Below, one piece after another: positions 15,294 through 24,674 of a stretch of 35,503 nt of DNA. A program made the position numbers and the translations under genes. The stretch lies in contig CADCTW010000209.1 of assembly GCA_902805735.1 (NCBI GenBank), positions 1-35,503 on the forward strand, written 5' to 3'. This stretch comes from an uncultured Gemmatimonadota bacterium (GTDB taxonomy: Bacteria > Gemmatimonadota > Gemmatimonadetes > Longimicrobiales > Longimicrobiaceae). The notes beneath the pieces are model-generated. The model did not search any database. It saw only the letters and a list, made by a program, of their open reading frames with translations, and was not told where the DNA came from. The number at the start of each line of letters is the position of its first letter. Positions within the stretch are counted from its first letter, which is position 1.

Positions 15294-16472
15294 TTACAGC
15301 GCGGCCTTGTACAGGAGCCGGTTGGGCGTGCCGGTCACGTTGCCGGTGATGACGCTGGTGGTGGCGTTGTTCACGATCCAGCTGCGGATGGTGGAGTACG
15401 ACACGTCGCCGTAGGTGGCCTTGTACAGCGCGCCCACGCCGGCCACGTGCGGCGAAGCCATCGAGGTGCCGCTGATGGTGTTGGTGGCCGTGTCGCCCGT
15501 GTACCAGGCCGAGGTGATGCTGCTGCCCGGCGCGTACAGCTCCACGCAGCTTCCCCAGTTGCTGAACGACGACTTGGCGTCACCGCTGGTGGACGAGGCC
15601 ACCGTGGTCACCGTGGAGGCGCGGGCCGGCGAGGTGTTGCAGGCGTCGACGTTGTCGTTGCCCGCCGCCACGGCCACGAAGACGCCGGCGTTGGAGAGGC
15701 GGTTCACGGCGTCGTCGGTGGCCTGGCTGGCACCGCCGCCCAGCGACAGGTTGGCCACGGCCGGCTTGATGTGGTTGCTGGTGGTCCAGTCGATCCCGGC
15801 GATGATGGTGGAGTTGGCGCTCCCGCCGGTGCAGGTGAACACCTTGACCGCGCGGATCAGGACCGCCTTCGCCACGCCGTACGTCTTGCCGCCGGTGGTG
15901 CCGGCCACGTGCGTGCCGTGCCCGTTGCAGTCGTAGTTCTTGCCGTCGCCCGTCGCGTTGTAGACGTTGGACGCGCGGCTGGTGCCGTCCGTGCGGATGA
16001 ACTGGCTGTGCGTGGCGCGCACGCCCGTGTCGATGATGTACGCCCGCACCGCGGAGGCCGTGGCCGTGTAGGTGTAGGTGCCGCTCAGCGGAAGCGAGCG
16101 CTGGTCGGTGCGGTCGATCCCCCAGGTGGCGCTGCTCTGCGTGGCCGTCGGCTGCACGACCTGGTCTTCCTCGATGTACGCCACGGCCGGGTTGTTCTGC
16201 AGCGCGTTGAGCTGGCCGCGGTTCAGCTTCGCCGAGAAGCCGTTGAGCGCCGCGGTGTACACGAAGCCCGGCTCCACCTGCGCCACCGCCGCCACCGAGC
16301 GCGGCTCGGCGCCTTCGTTCAGCACCACGATGTACGCCCCTTCGATCGCCCGACCGGGCGCGGCGGCGTGCACGGGGGCACCGGGAGCGCGCATGGTGGT
16401 GGGGGTTTCGTCGGAGCAGGCGGCAAGCGTGACGGCGGCGCCCAGCAGGAGCGAAGTGCGGGGGAAGCGCAT
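15294..16472 (-). CDS. S8 family subtilisin-like serine protease, lipoprotein
   Basis: A 392-residue exported protease. The signal peptide ends in the lipobox LAAC (Cys19). An inhibitor I9-type propeptide spans about 45-110 (YIVVLNEGAE..., LNGFSAKLN, AVAYIEEDQVVQP). The catalytic triad is intact: Asp148 in YIIDTGVRATH, His185 in NGHGTHVAGT and Ser337 in GTSMASPHVAG, with oxyanion Asn in AAGNDNVDAC. The sequence is closest to the proteinase K-type branch (WGIDRTDQRSLPL). The start is ATG 16472, with an AGAGGA site about 10 bases before it. It is probably anchored in the inner or outer membrane and matures by self-cleavage. It is transcribed alone, divergently from gyrA. Role: protein degradation for nutrition or envelope processing. 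Confidence 0.93.
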   Translation of the reverse strand: MRFPRTSLLLGAAVTLAACSDETPTTMRAPGAPVHAAAPGRAIEGAYIVVLNEGAEPRSVAAVAQVEPGFVYTAALNGFSAKLNRGQLNALQNNPAVAYIEEDQVVQPTATQSSATWGIDRTDQRSLPLSGTYTYTATASAVRAYIIDTGVRATHSQFIRTDGTSRASNVYNATGDGKNYDCNGHGTHVAGTTGGKTYGVAKAVLIRAVKVFTCTGGSANSTIIAGIDWTTSNHIKPAVANLSLGGGASQATDDAVNRLSNAGVFVAVAAGNDNVDACNTSPARASTVTTVASSTSGDAKSSFSNWGSCVELYAPGSSITSAWYTGDTATNTISGTSMASPHVAGVGALYKATYGDVSYSTIRSWIVNNATTSVITGNVTGTPNRLLYKAAL

Positions 16473-16718
16473 GTCGGGGGTCCTCTCTTGGAACGTGAAG
16501 GTGCCGCGGGCGGCAGGGCTGCCGGGGCGGCGTGGCGGAGTGCATCGGTGCTGTCTGGATCGGCCTCCATCAAGGCACGGCGCGCGCCACACGCCTCCGC
16601 AGAGCGAACCCGTTGCCGCGCAACAACCTGCGATTTTGAGTGCACTCGGCGGTGCGGCGCATTCTGGTGCACCGCTTACCAAATTGCAGCACCCGTCCGC
16701 ATCTGAACGTCTGGGGGA
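16473..16718. other. leader/upstream region of the S8 protease
   Basis: No gene is supported between the protease start and the heptamer array. The stretch around 16620-16690 is less GC-rich than its surroundings and may contain the protease promoter, but no clear -35/-10 pair was identified. Confidence 0.35.
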
Positions 16719-16850
16719 AGTGCCTAGTGCCTAGTGCCTAGTGCTCAGTGCCGAGTGCCGAGTGCCCCGGTGCCCCGGTGCCCCGGTGCCCCACGCCAAT
16801 GCCGAAAGCAGTTACTAGGCACTAGGCACTAGGCACTGAGCACTCAGTCA
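16719..16850. repeat. heptamer/octamer repeat array with inverted arms
   Basis: Left part 16719-16765: AGTGCCT units, then AGTGCCG units. Centre: four GGTGCCCC-like octamers. Right part about 16814-16850: the complementary ACTAGGC units and CACTGAGCACTCAGT. The outer arms can pair over more than 25 bases. It lies in the divergent region between the S8 protease and gyrA and shares its unit with 6396-6441. Confidence 0.85.
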
Positions 16851-16951
16851 GTGTCGCCCCCCCCCGCGCCATGGCGGAAACAGGCGGCGGTGCTTAGTTT
16901 TTGGGCCTCTGCCCGCGCCCCGCCCGGGGGCACCCCGCACGCGCTGCGGGG

Positions 16952-16957
16952 TATGAT
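16952..16957 (+). promoter_or_regulatory. candidate -10 element for gyrA
   Basis: TATGAT, preceded by GGGG, lies 60 bases before the gyrA ATG. The -35 position (about GGGCAC at 16929) is a poor match, so this is tentative. A 7-bp hairpin (16963-16969 with 16974-16980) follows in the presumed leader. Confidence 0.4.
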
Positions 16958-17016
16958 CGGCAGCCCGCGAGCCCGCGGGCGAGACCGACGCTTACGAGAT
17001 TCCAGGCACGCTGTAA

Positions 17017-19653
17017 ATGGCCGACGACATCACGCCGCCCGAGCAGAACGACGAGTTCGCGGAACGGCCCGCCGCCACGGGCTCCAAGGTCCTCCCGCGC
17101 CTCATCGAAGACGAGATGCGCGAGTCGTTCATCGACTACTCGATGAGCGTCATCGTGCAGCGCGCCCTTCCCGACGTGCGCGACGGGCTGAAGCCGGTGC
17201 ACCGCCGCATCCTCTTCGCCATGCACGAGGCGGGGCTGGCCCCCACCCGCGCCTTCAAGAAGAGCGCGACGGTGGTGGGCGACGTGCTGGGCAAGTACCA
17301 CCCGCACGGCGACTCGGCCGTGTACGACTCGCTCGTGCGCATGGTGCAGGACTTCTCCCTCCGCTACCCGCTGGTGGACGGGCAGGGGAACTTCGGCTCC
17401 ATCGATGGGGACTCCGCGGCCGCGTACCGCTACACGGAGGCCCGCCTGGCCCCCCTGGCTACGGAGCTGCTGGCGGACATCGACAAGGAAACCGTCGACT
17501 TCTCCCCCAACTTCGACGACCGGCTGGTGGAGCCGCGCGTGCTGCCGGCGCGCGTCCCCAACCTGCTCGTCAACGGGAGCAGCGGGATCGCGGTGGGGAT
17601 GGCCACCAACATCCCCCCGCACAACCTGCGGGAGGTGGTGGACGCCTGCGTGCACCTGATCGACCACCCGGAGGCCACCAGCACGGAGCTGCAGGCCTTC
17701 GTGCGCGGGCCGGACTTCCCCACGGGGGGCGTGATCTACGGGCGCGAGGGGATCCGCGAGGCGTACGAAACGGGGCGTGGGCGCGTGGTGATCCGCGCGC
17801 GCGCCCAGATCGAGGAGCGCGAGGACGGGCGCGGCGACCGCATCGTGGTCACCGAGGTGCCGTACCAGGTCAACAAGGCGCGCCTCATCGAGCACATCGC
17901 CGAGCTGGTGCGCGACCGCAAGCTGGAGGGGATCAGCGACCTGCGCGACGAGAGCGACAGCCGCATCCGCATCGTCATCGACCTGAAGCGCGACGCCATC
18001 CCCCACATCGTGCTGAACCAGCTGTTCAAGCACACCACCATGCAGAGCACCTTCGGGGTGATCATGCTGGCGCTGGTGGACGGGGTGCCGCGCATCCTGA
18101 CGCTGCGGGAGATGGTCTTCCACTTCCTGGAGCACCGCCACGAGGTGCTGCGCCGCCGCAGCGAGTTCGAGCTGCGCAAGGCGCGCGAGCGGGAGCACAT
18201 CCTGGAAGGGCTCAAGATCGCCGTCGACCACATCGACGAGGTCATCGCCATCATCCGCGGCTCGGAGACCACGGAAGCGGCCGGCGGCAGCCTGCGGGCG
18301 CGCTTCGGGCTCTCCAACCGGCAGTCGGACGCCATCCTCAACATGCGCCTGGCGCGCCTCACGGGGCTGGAGATCGAGCAGCTGGAGGGCGAGCTGGCCG
18401 AGGTGCGCGCCACCATCGCCAACCTGCTGGACATCCTGGGCAACGAGGAGCGCCGCCTGGGGATCATCAAGGAAGAGCTGCGCGAGGTGGCCGACCGCTA
18501 CGGCGACGAGCGCCGCACGGACATCCTGGGCGACGCGGGCTCCTTCTCCATCGAGGACCTGATCCCCGACGAGGAGATGGTGATCACCGTGTCGCACGCG
18601 GGCTACATCAAGAGCCAGCCCACGGCGGCGTACCGCGCGCAGGCCCGCGGCGGCCGCGGCATCAGCGGGGTGACGACCAAGGAAGCGGACTGGGTGGAGC
18701 ACCTGTTCCTGGCGCGCACCCACGACTACCTGATGTTCTTCACCCGCGAGGGGCAGTGCTACTGGCTCAAGGTGCACGAGATCCCGCAGGGTTCGCGCGG
18801 GAGCCGGGGCAAGCCCATCGTGAACCTGATCAACGTGGAGCCGGACGAGAAGATCGCGGCCCTGGTGCCCGTGCGTGAGTTCTCGCACGACAAGCACCTG
18901 ATCTTCGCCACGCGCAGGGGCGTGGTGAAGAAGACGGCCCTTTCCGCGTACGGCAACCCGCGCAAGGTGGGGCTCAACGCCATCAACGTGCTGGAGGGCG
19001 ACGAGCTGATCTCCGTGCAGATCGCCGGGGGCGACTGCGAGGTGATCCTGGCCACCAACGAGGGGATGGCGATCCGCTTCCCCGAGGGCCGCATCCGCGA
19101 GATGGGCCGCGCCACCACGGGCGTGCGCGGCATCGACCTGCAGGGCGACGACCGGGTGATCGGGATGGTGGTCACCAAGCCGGGCACCACCCTGCTGGTG
19201 GTCACCGAGACGGGGATGGGGAAGCGCACCGACGTGGACGCGTACCGCCTGCAGAACCGGGGCGGCAAGGGCGTGATCAACATCAAGACCAGCGACCGGA
19301 CGGGGCGCGTGGTCGCGATCATGGAGGTGCACCCCGGCGACGAGCTGATGCTCATCACCCGCCAGGGCGTCATCAACCGCCAGCCCGTGAACGGCATCCG
19401 CGTGATCGGCCGCAACACGCAGGGCGTGCAGCTGGTGAAGCTGGGCTCCAGGGACGCGGTGATGGACGTGGCGCGCGTGGTCAACGAGGACGCCCCGCCC
19501 GAGCCCATCGTCGCGGACGAGGAGGAGACCACCGAGATCGTGCCCTCCGCCGCGCTGGAGGAGGACCTGGGCCTGGAGGACGACGAGGACATCGAGGACG
19601 AGGATCTTCCCGAGGACGACTACACGGACGATCATCTCGATTCCGTCGACTAA
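17017..19653 (+). CDS. gyrA: DNA gyrase subunit A
   Basis: An 878-residue type IIA topoisomerase subunit that cuts and rejoins DNA; with GyrB it introduces negative supercoils. The N-terminal signature [30 protein letters not shown] is present. The catalytic Tyr is in [10 protein letters not shown]. The quinolone-determining region reads [18 protein letters not shown], with the Ser and Asp associated with drug sensitivity retained. The C-terminal pinwheel has repeated motifs ([29 protein letters not shown]) and a GyrA box QNRGGKG, a one-residue variant of QRRGGKG; the box favours gyrase over ParC. A strongly acidic tail of about 45 residues ends the protein. The start is ATG 17017 with only a weak ribosome site. 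gyrB is not in the window. Confidence 0.97.
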   Translation: MADDITPPEQNDEFAERPAATGSKVLPRLIEDEMRESFIDYSMSVIVQRALPDVRDGLKPVHRRILFAMHEAGLAPTRAFKKSATVVGDVLGKYHPHGDSAVYDSLVRMVQDFSLRYPLVDGQGNFGSIDGDSAAAYRYTEARLAPLATELLADIDKETVDFSPNFDDRLVEPRVLPARVPNLLVNGSSGIAVGMATNIPPHNLREVVDACVHLIDHPEATSTELQAFVRGPDFPTGGVIYGREGIREAYETGRGRVVIRARAQIEEREDGRGDRIVVTEVPYQVNKARLIEHIAELVRDRKLEGISDLRDESDSRIRIVIDLKRDAIPHIVLNQLFKHTTMQSTFGVIMLALVDGVPRILTLREMVFHFLEHRHEVLRRRSEFELRKAREREHILEGLKIAVDHIDEVIAIIRGSETTEAAGGSLRARFGLSNRQSDAILNMRLARLTGLEIEQLEGELAEVRATIANLLDILGNEERRLGIIKEELREVADRYGDERRTDILGDAGSFSIEDLIPDEEMVITVSHAGYIKSQPTAAYRAQARGGRGISGVTTKEADWVEHLFLARTHDYLMFFTREGQCYWLKVHEIPQGSRGSRGKPIVNLINVEPDEKIAALVPVREFSHDKHLIFATRRGVVKKTALSAYGNPRKVGLNAINVLEGDELISVQIAGGDCEVILATNEGMAIRFPEGRIREMGRATTGVRGIDLQGDDRVIGMVVTKPGTTLLVVTETGMGKRTDVDAYRLQNRGGKGVINIKTSDRTGRVVAIMEVHPGDELMLITRQGVINRQPVNGIRVIGRNTQGVQLVKLGSRDAVMDVARVVNEDAPPEPIVADEEETTEIVPSAALEEDLGLEDDEDIEDEDLPEDDYTDDHLDSVD

Positions 19654-19662
19654 AAAGAAGTA

Positions 19663-19727
19663 TCACACAGAGACACAGAGGCACAGAGGAAGATGGTTTT
19701 CCTCTGTGCCTCTGTGTCTCTGTGTGA
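19663..19727. repeat. perfect 28-bp inverted repeat, convergent junction
   Basis: Arms 19663-19690 and 19700-19727 are perfectly complementary with a 9-base loop. They sit between the gyrA stop and the stop of the serine-hydrolase fusion (19732). A TAAAAAGAAG stretch precedes. Likely a two-way terminator. Confidence 0.88.
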
Positions 19728-19731
19728 GCCC

Positions 19732-22626
19732 CTATCTTCTGCGGCGCCCGGTGGGCCTGCGTGGCTTGGGCTTCGGCTTGGGCTTAGGCTTGGGCTTGGG
19801 GCGCGCGGAGACGGTGCCCGGGCGCGGGGTGATGGTGACGTCGGTGATGGCGAGGACGGCGGCGGTGTTCACGGACTGGCGCAGGCCGTAGATCTGCTGC
19901 GAGGTGCCGCGGTCGTAGGTGCGGTTGGTGAGGATGATGACGAACAGGTCGCGCTGCGGATCGATCCACATGGAGGTGCCGGTGAAACCCAGGTGGCCGA
20001 ACGAGCTGGAGGAGAAGAAGTCGCCGGCCGAGGAGCGGGGGCCGGGCTTGTCCCATCCGAGGCCGCGGTTGCCGGGAAGCCCCTGCGCCGCCGCAAAGAT
20101 GCGCACCGTGCGCGGCGACCAAACGCGGCGGGCCCCGTACGCGCCCCCGTTCAGCAGCGTCTGCGAGTAGACGGCCAGGTCGCGCGCGGTGGAGAAGAGC
20201 CCCGCATGCCCCGTGACCCCGCCCAGCCGGAAGGCGTTGGCGTCGTGCACCACCCCGCGGATCACGTACGGCCGCTCCGAGCGCAGCGCCGTCGGCACGG
20301 TGACGGGCTGCACCAGCGCCGTCGGGGGATCGTACTGGGTGGACTCCATCCCCAGCGGGCCGAAGACGCGGCGGGCCAGGAACAGGTCCACCGGCACCTC
20401 GGCGCGGCGGCGGACCACCTCGGCCATGGTGATCATCCCGAAGTCGCTGTACTCCATCTTCTCGCCGGGGCTGTACACCAGCGAGGTGCGGAACACCTGC
20501 CGCAGCGCCTGCTCCGGGTGGCGCGTGTCGGAGAAGAGATCGGCCCCCGCGGGCATCCCCGAGGTGTGGGTGAGGAGGTGGCGGATGGTGATGCCGCCCC
20601 GGTCGCCCCCGCGGAACTGCGGGATGTAGCGCCGCACGGGGGCATCCAGCGGGAGCATGCCGTCGTCCGTGAGCGCCATGGCCGCGGCCGTGGTGCCCAC
20701 CACCTTGGTGAGCGACGCCAGGTCGAAGAGGGTGACCTCCGGGTCGAGCGGCTGCCCGCCCACGCGGCCGTACCCCGTGAGCTTCACCAGCTTCCCGCGG
20801 CGCCCGATGGCGACGGCGCCGCTGGTGAAGATCCCCTCGTCGATCGCCTTCCTCATCAGCCGGTCGATGCGGGCCAGCGAGTCGGCGCTCATCCCCGCGT
20901 CCTGCGCCGGGGCGCGCTCCAGCGTGCGCGCCGCCGGCCACGCCAGCGGACGCGGCGCCACCTCCTCGCGCACCAGCGCCCCCGCCACCGCCCGCGCCGC
21001 CGCCCGCTGCGCCTCTGGCCCCGTTCCCCAGGCAAGCACCAGCGAGGGAACGGCCGGGACCGCGTCGCCGGGGCGCGGGAGGAATGAGACGTAGACGATG
21101 CGGCGCGACGACGTGTCCGCCGGGGCGGCGGTGCTGTCGCGCTTCGTGGTGTCCACCGGGACGGCGACGCCGGGCAGGCGCTCCACCACGCGAGGCGCGG
21201 CGCCGGGAAGGGCCACGGCGATCACGCAAGGCGCCTCGTTGGCGGGCCACTGCGGCAGCGCCGAGAGGGGTCCGCGGCGGGCGACCCAGGGGGTGCCCAG
21301 CGCGGCCAGGCCGCGCGTGCGGCGCGCCAGCTCGGCCGTGAACACGGGGAGCTGGGCGTCCGGCGGCAGGACGAGCACCGTCTGCCGGCAGCCGCGCAGG
21401 AGAGTGGCGGGGCGGGTGCCGGCCACGTTCACCGCGCGCCCATGGAGCTCCTCCGCCAGCCCCAGCGCCTCGGCGCCGCGCAACGCGGCGGGCACCGTGG
21501 CGAGCGAGTCGGTGCGGGGGCGCTGCACCCCCAGCCGCTCCTTGAGGGCGAAGATGCGCCGCACCGACTCGTCGATGCGCGCGGCCGGGAGGGCGCCGCT
21601 CTCCACCGCCGCCTCCAGCGTCCGCCCCACCGCGCCGGGGTTCACCACGCCCACCAGCAGGTCCGCGCCGCCGGCCACCGCCGCCACGGGCGCCTGCGCG
21701 CCGAAGCGGGCCTGCAGGGGGCTGCCGGGGCCCACGTCGGCCACCAGCAGGCCGTCGAAGGCCAGGTCGCGGCGCACCACGCCCGCCGCCGCCACCGCCG
21801 ACAGGGGGAGCGGCACGGAGTCGCCCGTGAGCGAGGGGAGCGCCACCCAGCCGAGCTGCACCCCCAGCACGCTGTCCTGCACCGCCGAGCGCAGCGACGC
21901 CAGCCCCCCCGCCTCCAGCGCGGCCCGGTCCCAGCGCATCACCGGCGCCTGCTCGCCGCCGCGCGGCGGCTCCAGCGCCGTGACGATGGCGGGGAGCCCG
22001 GCCTGGCGCAGGTCGCGCAGGAACTCGGCGGTGGCCGCGGGGCCGCCGTTGGCCGCCACGCCACCCACCCCGCCGCCCGCCGGGTCCGGGAGGCGCGGCC
22101 CGGGGATCCAGGCCACGTCCACCCCCACGGCGCGCGCCTCCGCCGCGACGGCCTGGGCGGCGCGGGTGTTGATGACGGCCGATCCCAGCTCGGACGGCGC
22201 CGGGAGCTCCGTCCCGCCCTCCAGCACGCCGCCCAGGCCGCGCTCCAGCCGCGCCAGCACCAGCGGTGGCAGGGGCGAGCGGCGGCGCAGCGAGTCCAGC
22301 AGCGCCGCGGTGCGCACCGCATCCCCCCCCACCACCTCCACCCCGCCCGCCGCCGGCGTGTCGGCGAGCGCGGCGGGGAGGCCCGCCGGGGGAACCACCA
22401 CGCGCGCCACGATCATCTGCGCGGCCCGCTGCCGGAGGGTCATCCCCGCCATTCGCTCCGGTGTCCAGGGGCTCTCCTCCGGCGGCTCGCCGCACGCCCC
22501 AAGCGCCACCAGCGCGGCGAGGAGAAACCCAGAAAAGCGGAGGGATGCCGCCGTCCGTGCCGCGCGGCCACGCGAGGGCGGTCCGGACACGGGTCTCATA
22601 CCGGGTCCGTATCGACGAGGCCCCAT
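19732..22626 (-). CDS. GH3-like/serine beta-lactamase-like fusion lipoprotein
   Basis: A 964-residue predicted lipoprotein (lipobox ALGAC, Cys45). Residues about 55-380 resemble the N-terminal domain of GH3 enzymes (MTLRQRAAQMIVARV, ELPAPSELGSAVINTRAA, LAFDGLLVADVGPG, ADLLVGVVNPG, RRIFALKERLG). The KHFPGHGD-type motif is absent, so glycosidase activity is doubtful. Residues about 585-930 form a class C beta-lactamase/esterase-type domain: SLTK with Ser638, YSD at 726 (in place of YxN) and HLG at 878. The C-terminus is a low-complexity PKPKPK tail ending RRRR, encoded by a hexanucleotide repeat at about 19762-19800. The start may be ATG 22626 or ATG 22599; the second gives a more usual signal peptide. 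A role in peptidoglycan or ester turnover in the envelope is inferred. Confidence 0.86.
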   Translation of the reverse strand: MGPRRYGPGMRPVSGPPSRGRAARTAASLRFSGFLLAALVALGACGEPPEESPWTPERMAGMTLRQRAAQMIVARVVVPPAGLPAALADTPAAGGVEVVGGDAVRTAALLDSLRRRSPLPPLVLARLERGLGGVLEGGTELPAPSELGSAVINTRAAQAVAAEARAVGVDVAWIPGPRLPDPAGGGVGGVAANGGPAATAEFLRDLRQAGLPAIVTALEPPRGGEQAPVMRWDRAALEAGGLASLRSAVQDSVLGVQLGWVALPSLTGDSVPLPLSAVAAAGVVRRDLAFDGLLVADVGPGSPLQARFGAQAPVAAVAGGADLLVGVVNPGAVGRTLEAAVESGALPAARIDESVRRIFALKERLGVQRPRTDSLATVPAALRGAEALGLAEELHGRAVNVAGTRPATLLRGCRQTVLVLPPDAQLPVFTAELARRTRGLAALGTPWVARRGPLSALPQWPANEAPCVIAVALPGAAPRVVERLPGVAVPVDTTKRDSTAAPADTSSRRIVYVSFLPRPGDAVPAVPSLVLAWGTGPEAQRAAARAVAGALVREEVAPRPLAWPAARTLERAPAQDAGMSADSLARIDRLMRKAIDEGIFTSGAVAIGRRGKLVKLTGYGRVGGQPLDPEVTLFDLASLTKVVGTTAAAMALTDDGMLPLDAPVRRYIPQFRGGDRGGITIRHLLTHTSGMPAGADLFSDTRHPEQALRQVFRTSLVYSPGEKMEYSDFGMITMAEVVRRRAEVPVDLFLARRVFGPLGMESTQYDPPTALVQPVTVPTALRSERPYVIRGVVHDANAFRLGGVTGHAGLFSTARDLAVYSQTLLNGGAYGARRVWSPRTVRIFAAAQGLPGNRGLGWDKPGPRSSAGDFFSSSSFGHLGFTGTSMWIDPQRDLFVIILTNRTYDRGTSQQIYGLRQSVNTAAVLAITDVTITPRPGTVSARPKPKPKPKPKPKPRRPTGRRRR

Positions 22627-23131
22627 CCGCCATCCCGGGCAAAGCTCCGGACGCGTCCCGCCGCCCCTCCGCGACGCCGGCGCGGAACGACGGATCCCCT
22701 CACTGCGCGAGGCGCGGCTGGCCGCCGCTCCAGGTTTCGTATCATGATCCCACCCATACCTTCAGGCCAATAAGTCCGCGCCGCGCCTGTGGTTGCACGG
22801 GCGGCCCGTGAGGGGGTGGCATGAACCGGACCCGTCGCCGTGGGACACCCCTGGGGCACGCGTTTGCGGCATCCATGCCTCACCGGGCAAATTCGGGCGG
22901 ATAAAAATCGACCAATTTCCAGCAGTGACGCGTATTCCCCGGCTGGTCTGGCTTTTGCCCGAAAACGCGCCGTCAGCCCCATCCTGGCGCCCGCCGGGAG
23001 GGCGCCGGCTGGCCCCGCCACGCGTTCCGCACCCCGGAACGCCGTCCGCCCTGTCCCCACCTTATCGTGAGAACTCCCCCCGGAGCGCCGCCGACGCGCG
23101 CACCGCGAGCCGCGGGAGCTGATTCCATCCC
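22627..23131. promoter_or_regulatory. 505-bp divergent intergenic region
   Basis: This lies between the fusion lipoprotein (minus) and the GGDEF gene (plus). I see no supported gene. An unusually AT-rich island at about 22885-22935 (CGGATAAAAATCGACC, CCAATTTCC) may hold promoter elements for one or both genes. A perfect 7-bp hairpin (22986-22992 with 23000-23006) follows. The sequence was considered and rejected as a c-di-GMP riboswitch. Confidence 0.4.
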
Positions 23132-24598
23132 ATGAGCGATTCCCCCGCAACGGTGTTCGTCGCGGACGACAACGCGTCCATCCTGCAGGGCCTGGAGCGT
23201 GCCCTGCGGGCCAGCGGCTACGAGGTGCACACCGCCACCAACGGCGCGGCCATCATGCGCCTGCTGGAAGCGGCGCCCCAGCCGCCCGACCTGGTGCTGC
23301 TGGACGTGATGATGCCGGAGATGAGCGGGCTGGACGTGCTGCGCCGGCTGCGCACGGAGCCCCGCTGGACGGACGTGCCCGTGGTGCTGATCACCGCCAC
23401 CAACGACGGGGCACTCCCCGTTTCCGCGCTGCGCGACGGCGCGGTGGACTTCCTTACCAAGCCCTTCCGCCTGGACGAGCTGCTGGCGCGCGTGCAGTCG
23501 CACGTGGTGCGCAACCGCGAGCTGCGGCGCGTGCGCGAGCAGTCGCGCATCCGCCTGGAGACCATCGACCTGATCCGCGAGCTGAACCACGTGGTCACCG
23601 CGGACGAGATGTTCCAGCTCGTCACTTCGCGCACGGCCCGCATCCTGGGCGTGGGGCGCTGCTCCGTGCTGGTGGTGGAGAAGGGCGAGGAGGTGGCGCG
23701 GGTGGCCGCTTCGTCCGAGCCCGAGGGGGCGGAGGGGGTGGTGCTGAGCCTGGCCGATTACCCCGAAGTGAGCGAGGCGCTGGCCACGGGCAGGCCCGTG
23801 CACCTGCGCGACGCGGCCGCGTCGCCGCTGTTCGACGCCGTGCGCGCCACCTGGGTGGCGCGCGGCTTCCTGCGCCCCCTGCGCTCCGTGATCGTCGTCC
23901 CCTTCCCCATCAGCGACACGCTGTCGGGGGTGTTCGTGGAGCGGTCCACGGTGGACGAGCCGGAGCTGGGCGAGGAAGCGGCGGAGCTGGGGGCGCGGGT
24001 GGTGGAGGCCATCGTGCAGGCGTGCGGCCGGGTGCAGGTGTTCCAGCGGCTGGTGGAGCAGCGCGAGCGCCTCCACGACCTGGCCAACACCGACGAGCTC
24101 ACCGGGTGCTCCACGCGCCGCTCGCTCCTCCTGTACCTGCAGGCGGAGATGGACGCGGCGCGGGAGCGGGGCGGCAAGCTGAGCGTGGCGGTGCTGGACC
24201 TGGACCACTTCAAGCAGATCAACGACAGCTGCGGCCACATCGCGGGCGACGCCGTGCTCCGGGCCCTGGGCGCATGGCTCACCGCCGAGGGCTCCGTGCG
24301 CCCCCACGACCGCGCCGGCCGCTACGGCGGCGACGAGTTCGTGGTGGTGCTCCCGGGGATGGACGCGGCGGACGCGCGGCGCTTCGCGGAGCGGGCCCGC
24401 ACGCACATCTCCTCCATCCCCTTCGTCTTCGGCGAGGTGGCCGTGCGCGCCACCCTGAGCGCCGGCGTCGCCTCCTCCCCCGACTGCGGCGCCCTCACCG
24501 GCGACGACATGATCGCGGTGGCGGACACGGCCCTCTACACGGCGAAGGAGCGAGGCCGCGACCGGGTGTGCATCGCGCGCGAGGTCGGGGTAAGCTGA
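23132..24598 (+). CDS. REC-GAF-GGDEF diguanylate cyclase
   Basis: A 488-residue cytoplasmic signalling enzyme that would make c-di-GMP from two GTP. The receiver domain (1-122) has Asp12/Asp13, phospho-acceptor Asp58 in LLDVMMPEMSG and Lys in LTKPF. A GAF-like domain follows (about 150-310: LVTSRTARILGVGRCSVLVV, RSVIVVPFPISDTLSGVF). The GGDEF domain begins at about 325 (ANTDELTGCSTRRSL) and has an intact GGDEF signature at 399-403. RPHD at 390-393, five residues upstream, is a complete inhibitory I-site, so product feedback is expected. No EAL or HD-GYP phosphodiesterase and no sensor kinase is nearby. ATG 23132 has a GGGAG site at a rather long distance. Confidence 0.93.
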   Translation: MSDSPATVFVADDNASILQGLERALRASGYEVHTATNGAAIMRLLEAAPQPPDLVLLDVMMPEMSGLDVLRRLRTEPRWTDVPVVLITATNDGALPVSALRDGAVDFLTKPFRLDELLARVQSHVVRNRELRRVREQSRIRLETIDLIRELNHVVTADEMFQLVTSRTARILGVGRCSVLVVEKGEEVARVAASSEPEGAEGVVLSLADYPEVSEALATGRPVHLRDAAASPLFDAVRATWVARGFLRPLRSVIVVPFPISDTLSGVFVERSTVDEPELGEEAAELGARVVEAIVQACGRVQVFQRLVEQRERLHDLANTDELTGCSTRRSLLLYLQAEMDAARERGGKLSVAVLDLDHFKQINDSCGHIAGDAVLRALGAWLTAEGSVRPHDRAGRYGGDEFVVVLPGMDAADARRFAERARTHISSIPFVFGEVAVRATLSAGVASSPDCGALTGDDMIAVADTALYTAKERGRDRVCIAREVGVS

Positions 24599-24607
24599 AA
24601 GAAGGGG

Positions 24608-24671
24608 CTCACACAGAGACACAGAGGCACAGAGACGAATTTATCTCTGTGCCTCTGTGTCTCTGTGTGAG
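24608..24671. repeat. perfect 28-bp inverted repeat, convergent junction
   Basis: Arms 24608-24635 and 24644-24671 pair perfectly around an 8-base loop. The element fills the gap between the GGDEF gene stop (24598) and the convergent small membrane-protein stop (24675). Probable two-way terminator. Confidence 0.88.
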
Positions 24672-24674
24672 ATT

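Noticed and set aside
16719..16850. CRISPR-like array
   Set aside because: Units are 7-8 bases with no spacers and no cas genes are present.
22840..22935. c-di-GMP riboswitch upstream of the diguanylate cyclase
   Set aside because: GGGCAAA-like letters occur, but the paired arms and the second conserved segment of the GEMM fold are not recognisable.
22793..23122. Possible small gene in the divergent region before the GGDEF gene
   Set aside because: Proline- and arginine-rich translation without a ribosome-binding site or motif; reads as random GC-rich DNA.
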